The notes beneath the pieces were generated by a model, which saw only the letters and a list, made by a program, of their open reading frames with translations, did no database searches and was not told the DNA's origin. DNA of 64,000 nt from Phenylobacterium deserti. GTDB taxonomy: Bacteria > Pseudomonadota > Alphaproteobacteria > Caulobacterales > Caulobacteraceae. Position numbers and translations under genes: made by a program. Numbering within the stretch: the stretch's first letter is position 1; each line of letters begins with the position of its first letter. Location of the stretch: contig CAMCIK010000002.1 of NCBI GenBank assembly GCA_945874825.1, positions 1-64,000 on the forward strand, written 5' to 3'. Below, one piece after another: positions 34,861-43,558 of the stretch.

Positions 34861-36014
34861 GTCAGTCCCCGCTTCTCGGCGGCGGAGGCCAGGAAGCCCC
34901 GCAGGGCCGAGTCCAGGGCCGGCTCCTCCAGGAAGATGGCGTCGTGCCCCTTGTCGGTCTTGATCTCGACGAAGCTGGCCCGGCAGCCGGCGGCGTTGAG
35001 GGCGCGCACCACGTGCCGGCTTTCAGCGGTGGAGTAGAGCCAGTCCGACGAGAAGGACAGGACGCAGAAACGCACGTCACGGGCCTGGCCGAAGGCGCCC
35101 GCCAGCTGGCCGCCATAGGCTGCAGCCAGATCGAAATAGTCCAGGGCCCGGGTGATGTAGAGGTAGGAGTTGGCGTCAAACCGGTCGACGAAGCTCGCCC
35201 CCTGGTGCCGCAGGTAGCTCTCGACCTGAAAGTCTGTGTCGAAGCCCCAGGACAGGCCGTCGCTCTGCAGTTCGCGGCCGAACTTCCGCTGCAGGGCGGC
35301 CTCGGACAGGTAGGTGATATGGGCCGCCATGCGCGCCACCGCCAGGCCCTTCTCGGGCCTCACGCCTGCGGCCTCATAGGCTCCGCCGCGCCAGTCCGGG
35401 TCGGCCATGATCGCTGCCCGTCCAACCTCGTGGAAGGCGATGTTCTGGGCCGAGTGCCGGGCCGCCCCGGCGATGCAGATGGCCGAGAAGATCCGCTCGG
35501 GATAGTCCGCCGCCCACTGCAGCACCTGCATGCCGCCCAGGGAGGTGCCGACCACGGCGAACAGGGTCTCGATCCCCAGGGCCTCCACCAGCATGGCCTG
35601 GGCGCGCACCATGTCGGGGATGGTGATCACCGGGAAGGCCAGGCCATAGGGCGCGCCTGTGGCCGGGTCGGTGGAGCCGGGGCCCGTCGTGCCCATGCAG
35701 CCGCCCAGGACATTGGCGCAGATGATGAAGTAGCGATCGGGGTCCAGGGGCAGGCCGCGGCCAACCACCCGTGTCCACCAGCCGGGCTTGCCCGTGACGG
35801 GATGGGTCGAGGCCAGGTATTGGTCCCCGGTCAGGGCGTGCAGCACCAGGACCGCGTTGGAGCGGTCTGCGTTCAGCCGGCCATAGGTCCTGTAGGCCAC
35901 CTCCAGGGGCGACAGGGCGGCACCCGAGTCCAGCCTCAGCGGACGGTCGGCGGGAAACCGCCAGACGCCGCCACCGGACTCAGATCCGTCTTGAGCGGGA
36001 GAGAGGGCCTTCAT
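34857..36014 (-). CDS. metX: Homoserine O-acyltransferase MetX
   Basis: MetX acylates homoserine, committing it to methionine. The 385-residue alpha/beta hydrolase has nucleophile S158 in [29 protein letters not shown], and the C-terminal aspartate (SFSSDWLYS) and histidine (TDKGHDAIF) of the triad. Acetyl-CoA is the usual donor, though some MetX proteins use succinyl-CoA and sequence by eye does not settle this. The ATG at 36012-36014 is preferred over a longer in-frame start. No SAM riboswitch is recognisable in the 95-bp upstream gap. Confidence 0.93.
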   Translation of the reverse strand: MKALSPAQDGSESGGGVWRFPADRPLRLDSGAALSPLEVAYRTYGRLNADRSNAVLVLHALTGDQYLASTHPVTGKPGWWTRVVGRGLPLDPDRYFIICANVLGGCMGTTGPGSTDPATGAPYGLAFPVITIPDMVRAQAMLVEALGIETLFAVVGTSLGGMQVLQWAADYPERIFSAICIAGAARHSAQNIAFHEVGRAAIMADPDWRGGAYEAAGVRPEKGLAVARMAAHITYLSEAALQRKFGRELQSDGLSWGFDTDFQVESYLRHQGASFVDRFDANSYLYITRALDYFDLAAAYGGQLAGAFGQARDVRFCVLSFSSDWLYSTAESRHVVRALNAAGCRASFVEIKTDKGHDAIFLEEPALDSALRGFLASAAEKRGLT

Positions 36015-36109
36015 CGGCCCGCTTGGACCGCCTGTCCGTTTCGCTGTCAACCGCTTCGCACACGGCACGGGTGCGGCTATGAACGTCCCGAACGAGATTT
36101 GGAGCAGGC

Positions 36110-36607
36110 ATGGACAGGCTGATTCTCCTTCGCCACGGGGAGGCCGAGGCGGGTTCGGAGACGGGCGGCGACTTCGGGCGGCGGCTGACGGCGCGCGGCC
36201 AGGAGGCCTGCGCCGCCGTCGCCTCGTCCCTGGCCGACATCGGCCTGATCCCCGACCTGGCCCTGGTCTCCGCTGCCGTACGCACCCGCGAGACCTGGAC
36301 GGCCATCAGTGCCCTCCTGCCGGGCTGCGAGGTCCACTTCGAGGACGCCCTCTACCTGGCGGAGGCCTCGGAGATGCGGCGAATCCTCCTGGAGGCGGGG
36401 CGGGATGCAGGCCTGATCCTGCTGATCGGCCACAACCCCGGACTGCAGGAACTCGCCGAGGACCTGATGACCGAGGCCTCGGGGCCCCCCAGCACGCTTT
36501 CGCGGATCCGGGCCGGCTTTCCCACCTCTGCCGCCGTCGCCTTCGCCTTTGACGCCAACGGCCGCGCAACCTTCGACGGCTTCTTCCAGCCGGACGCCCT
36601 TGGATGA
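36110..36607 (+). CDS. SixA-like phosphohistidine phosphatase (histidine phosphatase family)
   Basis: The 165-residue product starts [12 protein letters not shown] with the phospho-accepting H9 in the RHG motif. It continues with [25 protein letters not shown] and [18 protein letters not shown], whose GHNPG supplies the second catalytic histidine. This short form matches SixA-type phosphatases, which act on phosphohistidine in phosphorelay or PTS proteins. It is first in an overlapping set with the DUF952 gene, pyrD and a histidine kinase, an interesting association for a possible phosphohistidine phosphatase. Confidence 0.85.
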   Translation: MDRLILLRHGEAEAGSETGGDFGRRLTARGQEACAAVASSLADIGLIPDLALVSAAVRTRETWTAISALLPGCEVHFEDALYLAEASEMRRILLEAGRDAGLILLIGHNPGLQELAEDLMTEASGPPSTLSRIRAGFPTSAAVAFAFDANGRATFDGFFQPDALG

Positions 36608-36945
36608 CCCTGATCTACAAGATCCTGCCCCGGTCCGAATGGGAAGACGCCCGGGCCGCGGGAAGGTTCCAGGGGTCGGCGGTGGACCTGGCGGACGGCT
36701 ACATCCACTTCTCCACCGCAGCCCAGGCGCAGGAGACAGCGGCCCGCCACTTCGCCGGCAAGGTGGGCCTCCTGGTCCTGGAGGTCGACGGCGATGCCCT
36801 GGGCGCAGCCCTGCGGTGGGAGCCTTCCCGGGGGGGAGACCTGTTCCCCCACCTCTATGGCGACCTCCAGGTTGACGCCGTGCTGCGGGTCCTGCCGGCC
36901 CCCCTCGACGGGGACGGCACACCCCGGCTGAGGCTGGTGCCTTGA
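36604..36945 (+). CDS. DUF952 family protein
   Basis: The 113-residue product has the DUF952 pattern: IYKILPRSEWEDARAAGRFQGSAVDLADGYIHFSTAAQ and later DLFPHLYGDL. The family is small, soluble and related in fold to ADP-ribosyltransferase-like proteins, but no activity is established. The ATG overlaps the sixA-like stop (ATGA) and its own stop overlaps the pyrD start (TTGA), so it is firmly inside the operon. Confidence 0.85.
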   Translation: MTLIYKILPRSEWEDARAAGRFQGSAVDLADGYIHFSTAAQAQETAARHFAGKVGLLVLEVDGDALGAALRWEPSRGGDLFPHLYGDLQVDAVLRVLPAPLDGDGTPRLRLVP

Positions 36946-37988
36946 GCCGCCTGCACGACCTCGCCGCTAGCGCCCTGCGGACCCTGGATCCGGAGGACGC
37001 CCATCGCCTGACCGTCCAGGCCCTGGCCCTGGGCCTCGGCCCGGGGGCACCAGCGCCGGACCCGATCCTCGCCACCACGATCGCCGGCCTTTCCCTCTCC
37101 AGTGCCCTGGGTCTCGCCGCAGGTTTCGACAAGAACGCCGAAGTCTTCGGACCCATGCTGGCGGCGGGCTTCGGCTTCGTCGAGTGCGGCACGGTCACGC
37201 CCCTGGCCCAGGCGGGCAATCCCCGGCCGCGCCTGTTCCGCCTCACGGACGACAGGGCGGTGATCAACCGCATGGGCTTCAACAATGCCGGACTGGAGGC
37301 CTTCGCCGCCCGGCTCGCCCGGCCTGGCCGTCCGGGTCCCGTGGGTGCCAACATCGGGGCCAACAAGAACTCCGCCGACCGCATCGGCGACTATGTGACG
37401 GGCCTGAAGCGCCTCTGGGGTCTGGCGGACTGGTTCACCCTGAACATCTCCTCGCCCAATACCCCCGGCCTGCGCGCCCTGCAGACCCGGGCCGCCCTCG
37501 AGGAGTTGCTCGGCCGTACAGCCGAGGCCCGGGACGCCCTGCCCGCCAGCGGCCGCGTCCCCCTCTTCCTGAAGGTCGCCCCGGACCTCGACGACCCGGA
37601 GATCGAGGCCATCGTCGAGACCGTTCTGGCCTTCGGCCTGTCCGGGATCATCGTCGCCAACACCACCCTCAGCCGACCGGCCCTGGCTTCACCCGACGGG
37701 GGCGAGGCCGGCGGCCTTTCGGGGGTGCCCCTGCGCGAGCTTGCCCAGTCCGTCCTCGGCCGGTTCAGCGCCGTCGCCGCCGGACGTCTGCCCCTGGTCG
37801 GCGCAGGCGGGATCGCCTCGGGTGCCGACGCCTATGCCCGTATCCGCGCCGGGGCCTCCGCAGTCCAGCTGTACTCAGCCCTGGTCTTTGAGGGGCCCGG
37901 CCTGGCCGTCCGCCTCTCCCGGGACCTGGCCGCCCGCCTTCGTGCCGATGGGTTCCGCACCCTCGCCGAGGCCGTCGGCGCCACTTGA
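36942..37988 (+). CDS. pyrD: Dihydroorotate dehydrogenase (quinone), class 2
   Basis: PyrD oxidises dihydroorotate to orotate at the membrane, passing electrons to quinone. The 348-residue class 2 enzyme has an N-terminal helical membrane-association region (1-40). The FMN barrel carries LGLAAGFDKNAEVFGPMLAAGFGFVECGTVTP, NRMGFNNAG, VGANIGANKNS, NISSPNTPGLRALQ (the catalytic serine of class 2) and LVGAGGIASGADAY. Initiation appears to be TTG at 36942, overlapping the DUF952 stop. Confidence 0.96.
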   Translation: MSRLHDLAASALRTLDPEDAHRLTVQALALGLGPGAPAPDPILATTIAGLSLSSALGLAAGFDKNAEVFGPMLAAGFGFVECGTVTPLAQAGNPRPRLFRLTDDRAVINRMGFNNAGLEAFAARLARPGRPGPVGANIGANKNSADRIGDYVTGLKRLWGLADWFTLNISSPNTPGLRALQTRAALEELLGRTAEARDALPASGRVPLFLKVAPDLDDPEIEAIVETVLAFGLSGIIVANTTLSRPALASPDGGEAGGLSGVPLRELAQSVLGRFSAVAAGRLPLVGAGGIASGADAYARIRAGASAVQLYSALVFEGPGLAVRLSRDLAARLRADGFRTLAEAVGAT

Positions 37989-38050
37989 ACGACGGCAGGG
38001 TCGCGCGGGGCGCGTTGCCCGCAGGCCAGCTTTCCCCTACTGGAGTGGCC

Positions 38051-39547
38051 ATGGCCGAGGTCCAGGCGCCAGAACCCACCGCCGCAAGGGCCGGATGGGG
38101 TCGAACCGGCCGAAGACTGCTCTGGCCGGGCGGCCTGTCCGCACGCCTTCTCCTGCTCACCGCCCTCTTCGTGGCCCTGGCCGGGGCCTTCATCCTGCCC
38201 CCTGCCCTGGCCGCCTTCGAGCGCAACTGGCTGCTGGACCGGGTCCGGGCCGCCGAACTGGCCTCCCTGGCCACCGAAATCGCGCCAGACCGGGTCGTCT
38301 CCGAGAAGCTCTCCTCACAGCTCCTGGCCGGTGCCGGGGTGGAGACGGTGGCCATCCAGTCCCGGGGTCTTCGTCGCCTGGTGTTGCAGGGCCCCCGGCG
38401 CGACGAGGCACCCTATTTCGTGGATCTTCGACAGCAGGCGGTCAGCTCCTGGCTGATCGCCCCCTTCCTGACTCTCAGCGCCGGAGACGACCGGGCCGTC
38501 CGGGTGATCGCCGAGCCCCGCTTCCGGGAAGAGGCCGAGTTCATCGAGGTGGTGGCACCCCACGCCCCCCTGAAGGACGAGCTCAAGGCCTATCTCTGGC
38601 AGATGGTCTTCACCACCCTGTTCGTCGCCGGCCTCGCAGGCGCCCTGGTCTTCCTGTCGCTGAACTTCTTCCTGGTGCGGCCCATGCAGAGGATCACCCG
38701 GGCCATGGAGCGGTTCCGGGCGGACCCTGACGACCCGGCCGCACATCTCGAGCCTTCAGGGCGGCGGGACGAGATCGGCCGCGCCGAGATTGAGCTCGAT
38801 CGGATGCAGGCCGACCTGCGCGTGGCCCTGGCTTCCCGGGCCCGCCTGGCCGCCCTGGGGGAGGCGGTGGCCAAGATCAACCACGACCTCCGCAACATGC
38901 TGACCAGCGCCCAGATGGCCTCGGAGCGGCTGGCCTCCGTGCCCGATCCCCGGGTCGCCCAGGCCCTGCCTCGCCTCGAGCGGGCCCTCGATCGCGCCGT
39001 GCGCCTGGCCAGCGACGTCCTTGCCTACGGCAAGACCCAGGAGGCGCCGCCGAGCCTTTCTCCCGTCGTCCTGTCCGAGGCCCTGGCCGCCGCCGCCGAG
39101 GAAAGCCGGCTCACAGATCGGCCGGAGGGCATCCTTTTCGTCTGCGAGGTCCAGCCCGGGGTCCAGGTCCAGGCCGACCCCGACCAGCTGCACCGCATCC
39201 TGGTCAACCTGATGCGCAATGCCCGCGAGGCCATCGAGGCGGTGACCCCGGCCAGGTCTGGCGTGGTCCGCGCGGGTTGGCGGCGCGAGGGCGAGAGCGA
39301 TGTCATCACCCTGGCTGACAATGGGCCAGGACTGTCCGAGCGCGCCCGGGACCGGATCTTCCAGCCCTTCTCGGGCTCAGGGCGTCCCGACGGGGCGGGG
39401 CTGGGCCTTGCCATCGCCCGCGAGCTTGTCCAGGGGCACGGCGGCGACCTTGCCCTCACGGCCACGGGTCCCGCCGGTACGGTGTTCGAGGTCCAGCTAC
39501 CCGCCGCCGGCCCCCGCCCTGCTCGGCGCGGGCGGGCCGAGGGCTGA
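38051..39547 (+). CDS. Membrane sensor histidine kinase
   Basis: The product is about 498 residues, with transmembrane helices near 30-50 and 185-205 flanking a periplasmic sensor domain. A HAMP-like segment is followed by a HisKA domain with phospho-acceptor H278 (KINHDLRNMLTSA) and an HATPase domain with the N-box VNLMRNAREAIEA, G1 LADNGPGLSERARD and G2 GAGLGLAIARELV. No response regulator is adjacent, so its partner is elsewhere. The ATG at 38051 has GGAG five bases upstream; TTG 37985, overlapping the pyrD stop, is the alternative start. Confidence 0.9.
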   Translation: MAEVQAPEPTAARAGWGRTGRRLLWPGGLSARLLLLTALFVALAGAFILPPALAAFERNWLLDRVRAAELASLATEIAPDRVVSEKLSSQLLAGAGVETVAIQSRGLRRLVLQGPRRDEAPYFVDLRQQAVSSWLIAPFLTLSAGDDRAVRVIAEPRFREEAEFIEVVAPHAPLKDELKAYLWQMVFTTLFVAGLAGALVFLSLNFFLVRPMQRITRAMERFRADPDDPAAHLEPSGRRDEIGRAEIELDRMQADLRVALASRARLAALGEAVAKINHDLRNMLTSAQMASERLASVPDPRVAQALPRLERALDRAVRLASDVLAYGKTQEAPPSLSPVVLSEALAAAAEESRLTDRPEGILFVCEVQPGVQVQADPDQLHRILVNLMRNAREAIEAVTPARSGVVRAGWRREGESDVITLADNGPGLSERARDRIFQPFSGSGRPDGAGLGLAIARELVQGHGGDLALTATGPAGTVFEVQLPAAGPRPARRGRAEG

Positions 39548-39594
39548 CCCCCGCGGGGCGCCCACCTCCGCAGCCCTCCCGGCCTTGACCTGTG

Positions 39595-39621
39595 CGTAAG
39601 GTGATCTTACGTGCACGTAAG
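39595..39621. promoter_or_regulatory. Overlapping CGTAAG palindromes upstream of the MerR regulator gene
   Basis: A perfect 16-bp palindrome CTTACGTGCACGTAAG (39606-39621) overlaps a second dyad, CGTAAG-N5-CTTACG (39595-39611). TTGACC lies just before at 39585-39590. This fits a MerR-family operator placed between -35 and -10 elements, and resembles the ACGTAA-rich sites reported for LiuR-type regulators. It lies 34-61 bases before the MerR ATG, consistent with autoregulation. Confidence 0.7.
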
Positions 39622-39655
39622 CTAGACGCACACGCCAAAGAGGAAGTCACCGGAC

Positions 39656-40129
39656 ATGCCCATGGAACTTCGCAGTCCCGCCCGCACCTTCACCATCCGC
39701 CAGCTCTGCCAGGAGTTCGACTGCACGGCCCGCGCCCTGCGGTTTTATGAAGACAAGGGCCTGATCTCGCCCGAACGCGACGGCATGAACCGGGTCTATT
39801 CCTATAAGGACCGGGCCCGCCTCCAGCTCATCCTGCGCGGCAAGCGGGTCGGCCTCGCCCTTTCCGAGATCGGCGAGATCCTGGACCTCTACGAACTGGG
39901 CGATGGTGGGGCGACCCAGAACGCCATATCCCTGGCCAAGTTCCGCGACCGGATTCAGGCCCTGGAATCCCAGCGCCTCGACATCGACCTGGCCGTCGGC
40001 GTGCTGAAGGAGGCCTGCTCGCGCCTCGAGGACCATCTGCGCAGTACGCGGCCGGAGCTCCTGGAGCAGCCGGTCGAGGCCATCCGCCCCCGACGGCCCC
40101 GCCCCGGGGAGATGCGCCGGGCGGGCTGA
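39656..40129 (+). CDS. MerR-family regulator, LiuR-like
   Basis: The 157-residue product has an N-terminal MerR winged helix (FTIRQLCQEFDCTARALRFYEDKGLISPERDGMNRVYSYKD, about 12-52) and a long dimerisation helix (about 85-125). It lacks the clustered cysteines of metal sensors. It resembles the regulators of branched-chain and fatty-acyl-CoA degradation (LiuR group). A palindromic operator is directly upstream, and an acyl-CoA dehydrogenase gene follows after 43 bases, supporting control of acyl-CoA oxidation. No matching CGTAAG dyad was seen before ivd or mccB. Confidence 0.82.
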   Translation: MPMELRSPARTFTIRQLCQEFDCTARALRFYEDKGLISPERDGMNRVYSYKDRARLQLILRGKRVGLALSEIGEILDLYELGDGGATQNAISLAKFRDRIQALESQRLDIDLAVGVLKEACSRLEDHLRSTRPELLEQPVEAIRPRRPRPGEMRRAG

Positions 40130-40172
40130 AGACCTCTGACCGTATACACTCGAGCTTCCCTGGAGTTCCCGC

Positions 40173-41960
40173 ATGCCCTACAGCCCGCCCGTCCGCGAAC
40201 ACGCCTTCCTCCTGAACGATCTCCTGGAAATCGGCGCCTACGCCGACCTGCCGGGCTTCGCAGAGGCCGGACCGGAGGTGGTGGCCCAGATCCTGGAAGA
40301 GGCCGGACGGTTCACCTCAGCGGTTCTGGCCCCCCTCAACCCGGTAGGCGACAAGGAGGGCTGCACCTGGTCCCAGGACCATTCGGTCCGCACGCCTGCG
40401 GGCTTTGCGGACGCCTACCGCCAGCTGGTGGAGGGCGGCTGGGCGGCCATCGGCGCCGATACCGCCTTCGGCGGCCAGGGCCTGCCGCATGTGATCAACC
40501 TGTCCTTCTCCGAGATGAGCTCCTCGGCCAACATGGCCTTCTCCATGTATCCTGGCCTGACCCACGGGGCCTATTCGGCCATACTGAACGGCGGGTCCGA
40601 CGCCCAGAAGGCCCTCTACCTGCCCAAGCTCGCCTCGGGCGAGTGGTGCGGGACCATGAACCTGACGGAGTCGCACTGCGGCACCGACCTGGGGCTCCTG
40701 CGCACCCGCGCCGTCCCCAAGGCTGATGGCAGCTACCGCATCTCCGGGACGAAGATCTGGATCTCCGGCGGCGAGCACGACATGGCGGAGAACATCGTCC
40801 ACCTCGTCCTCGCCCGGGTGGAGGGCGCGCCCGAGGGCGTACGCGGCATCTCCCTCTTCATCGTGCCCAAGTTCATCCCCGACGCCGAGGGCAAGCCGGG
40901 TGCCCGCAACGGTGTCTGGTGCGACGGCCTCGAAGACAAGATGGGCATCCACGGTTCGGCCACCTGCGTCATGCGCCACGAGGAGGCCGTGGGCTGGCTG
41001 GTGGGCGAGGAGAACCGGGGCCTGGCCCTCATGTTCGTGATGATGAACGAGGCCCGCATCGGCGTCGGCCTGCAGGGGATCGCCCAGGCCGAGGCGGCGC
41101 TGCAGGCGGCGGCCGATTTCGCCCGCGACCGGCTCCAGGGCCGGGCCCTGACCGGGCCGAAGAACCCCGGCGGACCCGCAGACCCCATCATCGTCCACCC
41201 GGACGTGCGCCGCCAGCTGATGGAGGGCAAGGCCCTGGTCGAGGGCGGCCGGGCCTTCCTCTTCTGGTCCGCCCTCCAGGGCGACCTCGCCCACGGCCAT
41301 CCCGACGAGGCGGTGCGCCAGAAGGCCTCGGACTACGCGGCCCTGATGACGCCGGTGGTCAAGGCCTACCTCACCGACCGGGGCCTGAAGGTCTGCTCCG
41401 ACGCCCTGCAGGTACACGGCGGGTCCGGCTTCACCGAGCACTTCCCCGCCAGCCAGTACATGCGCGATATCCGCATCGCCCTGATCTACGAGGGGACCAA
41501 CGGGGTCCAGGCCCTGGACCTGGTGGGGCGCAAGCTGCCCGCCAACGGCGGCCGGGCCATGCTGACCTGGCTGGCCGAGCTGGAGGCCTTCTCCAATGGC
41601 GCCCGGGGCGATGCGGCGACCGACCCCTTCCTCGACGGCCTCGACGGCGCCCGCGCCCAGCTGCAGGAGGGCGTGGGCTGGCTCATGCAGAACGGCCTCG
41701 CCCATCCCGACAACACCGCCGCCGGCTCGCATGACTTCCTGCACCTGGTGGGCCTGACCGCCCTGTCCTGGATGTGGGCCCGCATGGCCCTGGTCGCCCA
41801 GGCGAAGATCGCCGCCGGCGGCACCGATCCCTTCTGGGCGTCAAAGCTGGCCGTGGGGCGCTTCTTCCTGGCCCGGGTCCTGCCGGAGACCCAGGTCCAC
41901 CTGGCCCGCCTGAAGTCCGGCGCCGAGACGGTCATGGCCCTGCCAGCCGAGGCTTTCTGA
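40173..41960 (+). CDS. Large acyl-CoA dehydrogenase (DmdC/FadE-like, 595 residues)
   Basis: The product has the usual acyl-CoA dehydrogenase N and middle domains (GTMNLTESHCGTDLGLLRT, KIWISGGEHDMAENIVH). An extended form of the flavin-binding C-terminal region contains ALQVHGGSGFTEHFPASQYMRDIRIALIYEGTNGVQALDL, where E in YEGTNG is the catalytic base. About 110 further residues form an extra helical domain typical of the DmdC group. Family members act on longer acyl-CoAs or 3-methylmercaptopropionyl-CoA; substrate is not determinable here. Probably regulated by the adjacent MerR protein. Confidence 0.9.
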   Translation: MPYSPPVREHAFLLNDLLEIGAYADLPGFAEAGPEVVAQILEEAGRFTSAVLAPLNPVGDKEGCTWSQDHSVRTPAGFADAYRQLVEGGWAAIGADTAFGGQGLPHVINLSFSEMSSSANMAFSMYPGLTHGAYSAILNGGSDAQKALYLPKLASGEWCGTMNLTESHCGTDLGLLRTRAVPKADGSYRISGTKIWISGGEHDMAENIVHLVLARVEGAPEGVRGISLFIVPKFIPDAEGKPGARNGVWCDGLEDKMGIHGSATCVMRHEEAVGWLVGEENRGLALMFVMMNEARIGVGLQGIAQAEAALQAAADFARDRLQGRALTGPKNPGGPADPIIVHPDVRRQLMEGKALVEGGRAFLFWSALQGDLAHGHPDEAVRQKASDYAALMTPVVKAYLTDRGLKVCSDALQVHGGSGFTEHFPASQYMRDIRIALIYEGTNGVQALDLVGRKLPANGGRAMLTWLAELEAFSNGARGDAATDPFLDGLDGARAQLQEGVGWLMQNGLAHPDNTAAGSHDFLHLVGLTALSWMWARMALVAQAKIAAGGTDPFWASKLAVGRFFLARVLPETQVHLARLKSGAETVMALPAEAF

Positions 41961-41977
41961 AGACGGGGAGAACCTAA

Positions 41978-42454
41978 GTGTCCGATCACGACGCCTTCGT
42001 CACCTGGACCGTCCAGCCCGACGCCGACTTCCCCAAGGGGCGCTACAGCCGCGCACACAGGATCACCTTTGACGGGGGTGCCGAGGTCCTGGCCTCCGCG
42101 GCCGCCTCGGTGGTCGGCCGCTGGGCAGATCCCGCGGGGATCGACCCCGAAGAGATGCTGGTGGCGGCCTTGTCGAGCTGTCACATGCTGACCTTCCTGG
42201 ACAAGGCCCGGCGGGCTGGCTTCATCATCGACCGCTATGCCGACGCCGCCAGGGGCCGGATGGGCGAGGTCGCCCCGGGCCGCAAGGGCCTGGTCGAGGT
42301 GGTCCTGCAGCCGGACATCTCCTGGGTGGGTGCCGCCCCGGCCCCGGAGGCCCTGGAGGCCCTGCACGCGGCCAGCCACGCCGAATGCTTCATCGCCAAC
42401 TCGGTGCGATGCGAGGTCAGGATCGAGGCGCCGGAGCCTGCAGAAGTCCGCTGA
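41978..42454 (+). CDS. OsmC family peroxidase-like protein
   Basis: The 158-residue product has the two redox cysteines of the OsmC/Ohr family, C64 in LVAALSSCHMLTFLDKARRAGF and a second in HAECFIANSVRC. The family reduces organic hydroperoxides with thiols. It belongs to the YhfA/OsmC-like branch rather than Ohr, judging by the N-terminal region. GTG start at 41978 with GGGGAG upstream. It follows the acyl-CoA dehydrogenase gene by 17 bases and is probably co-transcribed. Confidence 0.88.
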   Translation: MSDHDAFVTWTVQPDADFPKGRYSRAHRITFDGGAEVLASAAASVVGRWADPAGIDPEEMLVAALSSCHMLTFLDKARRAGFIIDRYADAARGRMGEVAPGRKGLVEVVLQPDISWVGAAPAPEALEALHAASHAECFIANSVRCEVRIEAPEPAEVR

Positions 42455-42489
42455 GCCGTATCTTCAGCTCGGGGCCGGCACGCAGGCCT

Positions 42490-43470
42490 TCAGAGGCCGT
42501 CGAACAGGGCCGTGGAGAGATAGCGCTCGGCGAAGGAGGGGATGATGGCGACAATGGTCTTGCCGGTGTAGTCGTCCCGTTCCGCCAGGCTGAAGGCCAC
42601 CGTCAGGGCCGCGCCCGAGGAGATGCCCACCGGAATCCCCTCTTCTCGCGCCACGCGCCGGGCCATGGCGAAGCTGTCCTCGTTCGAGACCTGGATGATC
42701 TCGTCGATTACGCCCCGGTCCAGGATCGCGGGCACGAATCCGGCACCGATGCCCTGGATCTTGTGCGGGGCAGGGCTGCCGCCCGACAGGACCGGCGAGG
42801 ACGCCGGCTCCACCGCCACCATCTTCAGGGCGGGCTTGCGCGCCTTCAGGACCTGCCCGACGCCGCTGATGGTGCCTCCCGTACCGACGCCGGAGACGAC
42901 GGCGTCCACCGCCCCGTCCGTGTCGTTCCAGATCTCCTCAGCGGTGGAGACCCGGTGGATCAGGGGGTTGGCGGCACTTTCGAATTGCTGGGGCATGACC
43001 GCCCCAGGTGTGGCCTCGACGATCTCCCTGGCGCGGGCAATCGCTCCGGCCATGCCGCGCTCGGCTGGGGTCAGCTCCAACTGGGCACCCAGAAGGAGCA
43101 GCATCTTGCGGCGCTCGATGGACATGCTCTCAGGCATGCAGAGGATCAGCTTGTAGCCCTTTGCGGCGGCCACGAAGGCCAGGGAAATGCCGGTGTTTCC
43201 GCTAGTGGGCTCGACCAGGGTGGCACCCGGCGCGATCAGGCCCTGGGCCTCCAGGTTCTCGATCAGCGAGACACCGATCCGGTCCTTCACCGAGGCGATG
43301 GGGTTGAAGAACTCCAGCTTGGCCAGGACCCGCGCCTTTGGCTTCAGGGCCCGGGTCAGGTTGGGAAGGGCCACCAGGGGCGTATCGCCGATGGTGTCGA
43401 GGATGGACCCGTAGACCTTGCCGCGGCCGGCGCGACGATAGCGGGCGGCGTCGTAAGCGGATTCAACCAT
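42490..43470 (-). CDS. cysK: Cysteine synthase (O-acetylserine sulfhydrylase)
   Basis: CysK makes L-cysteine from O-acetylserine and sulfide. The 326-residue fold-type II PLP enzyme has K62 in [13 protein letters not shown] as Schiff-base lysine, [32 protein letters not shown], the PLP-phosphate loop [14 protein letters not shown] and GISSGAA. An N-terminal extension of about 20 residues ([20 protein letters not shown]) precedes the E. coli-like start; the ATG at 43468-43470 is the only good start after an upstream low-quality extension. Confidence 0.95.
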   Translation of the reverse strand: MVESAYDAARYRRAGRGKVYGSILDTIGDTPLVALPNLTRALKPKARVLAKLEFFNPIASVKDRIGVSLIENLEAQGLIAPGATLVEPTSGNTGISLAFVAAAKGYKLILCMPESMSIERRKMLLLLGAQLELTPAERGMAGAIARAREIVEATPGAVMPQQFESAANPLIHRVSTAEEIWNDTDGAVDAVVSGVGTGGTISGVGQVLKARKPALKMVAVEPASSPVLSGGSPAPHKIQGIGAGFVPAILDRGVIDEIIQVSNEDSFAMARRVAREEGIPVGISSGAALTVAFSLAERDDYTGKTIVAIIPSFAERYLSTALFDGL

Positions 43471-43558
43471 GGCCAAGTCTCCGGGAAGTTGATTAGCGAC
43501 CTTCAGGCGCCCGGGCGGCTTTGGGAAGGTGGGTTTTCGGGGTGGCGGCTCAGGAATT

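Noticed and set aside
36015-36109. SAM riboswitch upstream of metX
   Set aside because: The gap is only 95 bases and I could not find a SAM-II or SAM-V consensus or pseudoknot; a covariance-model search would settle it.
34182-36122. Long plus-strand open frame opposite metW and metX
   Set aside because: Low-complexity Arg/Pro/Gly product antisense to two clear genes.
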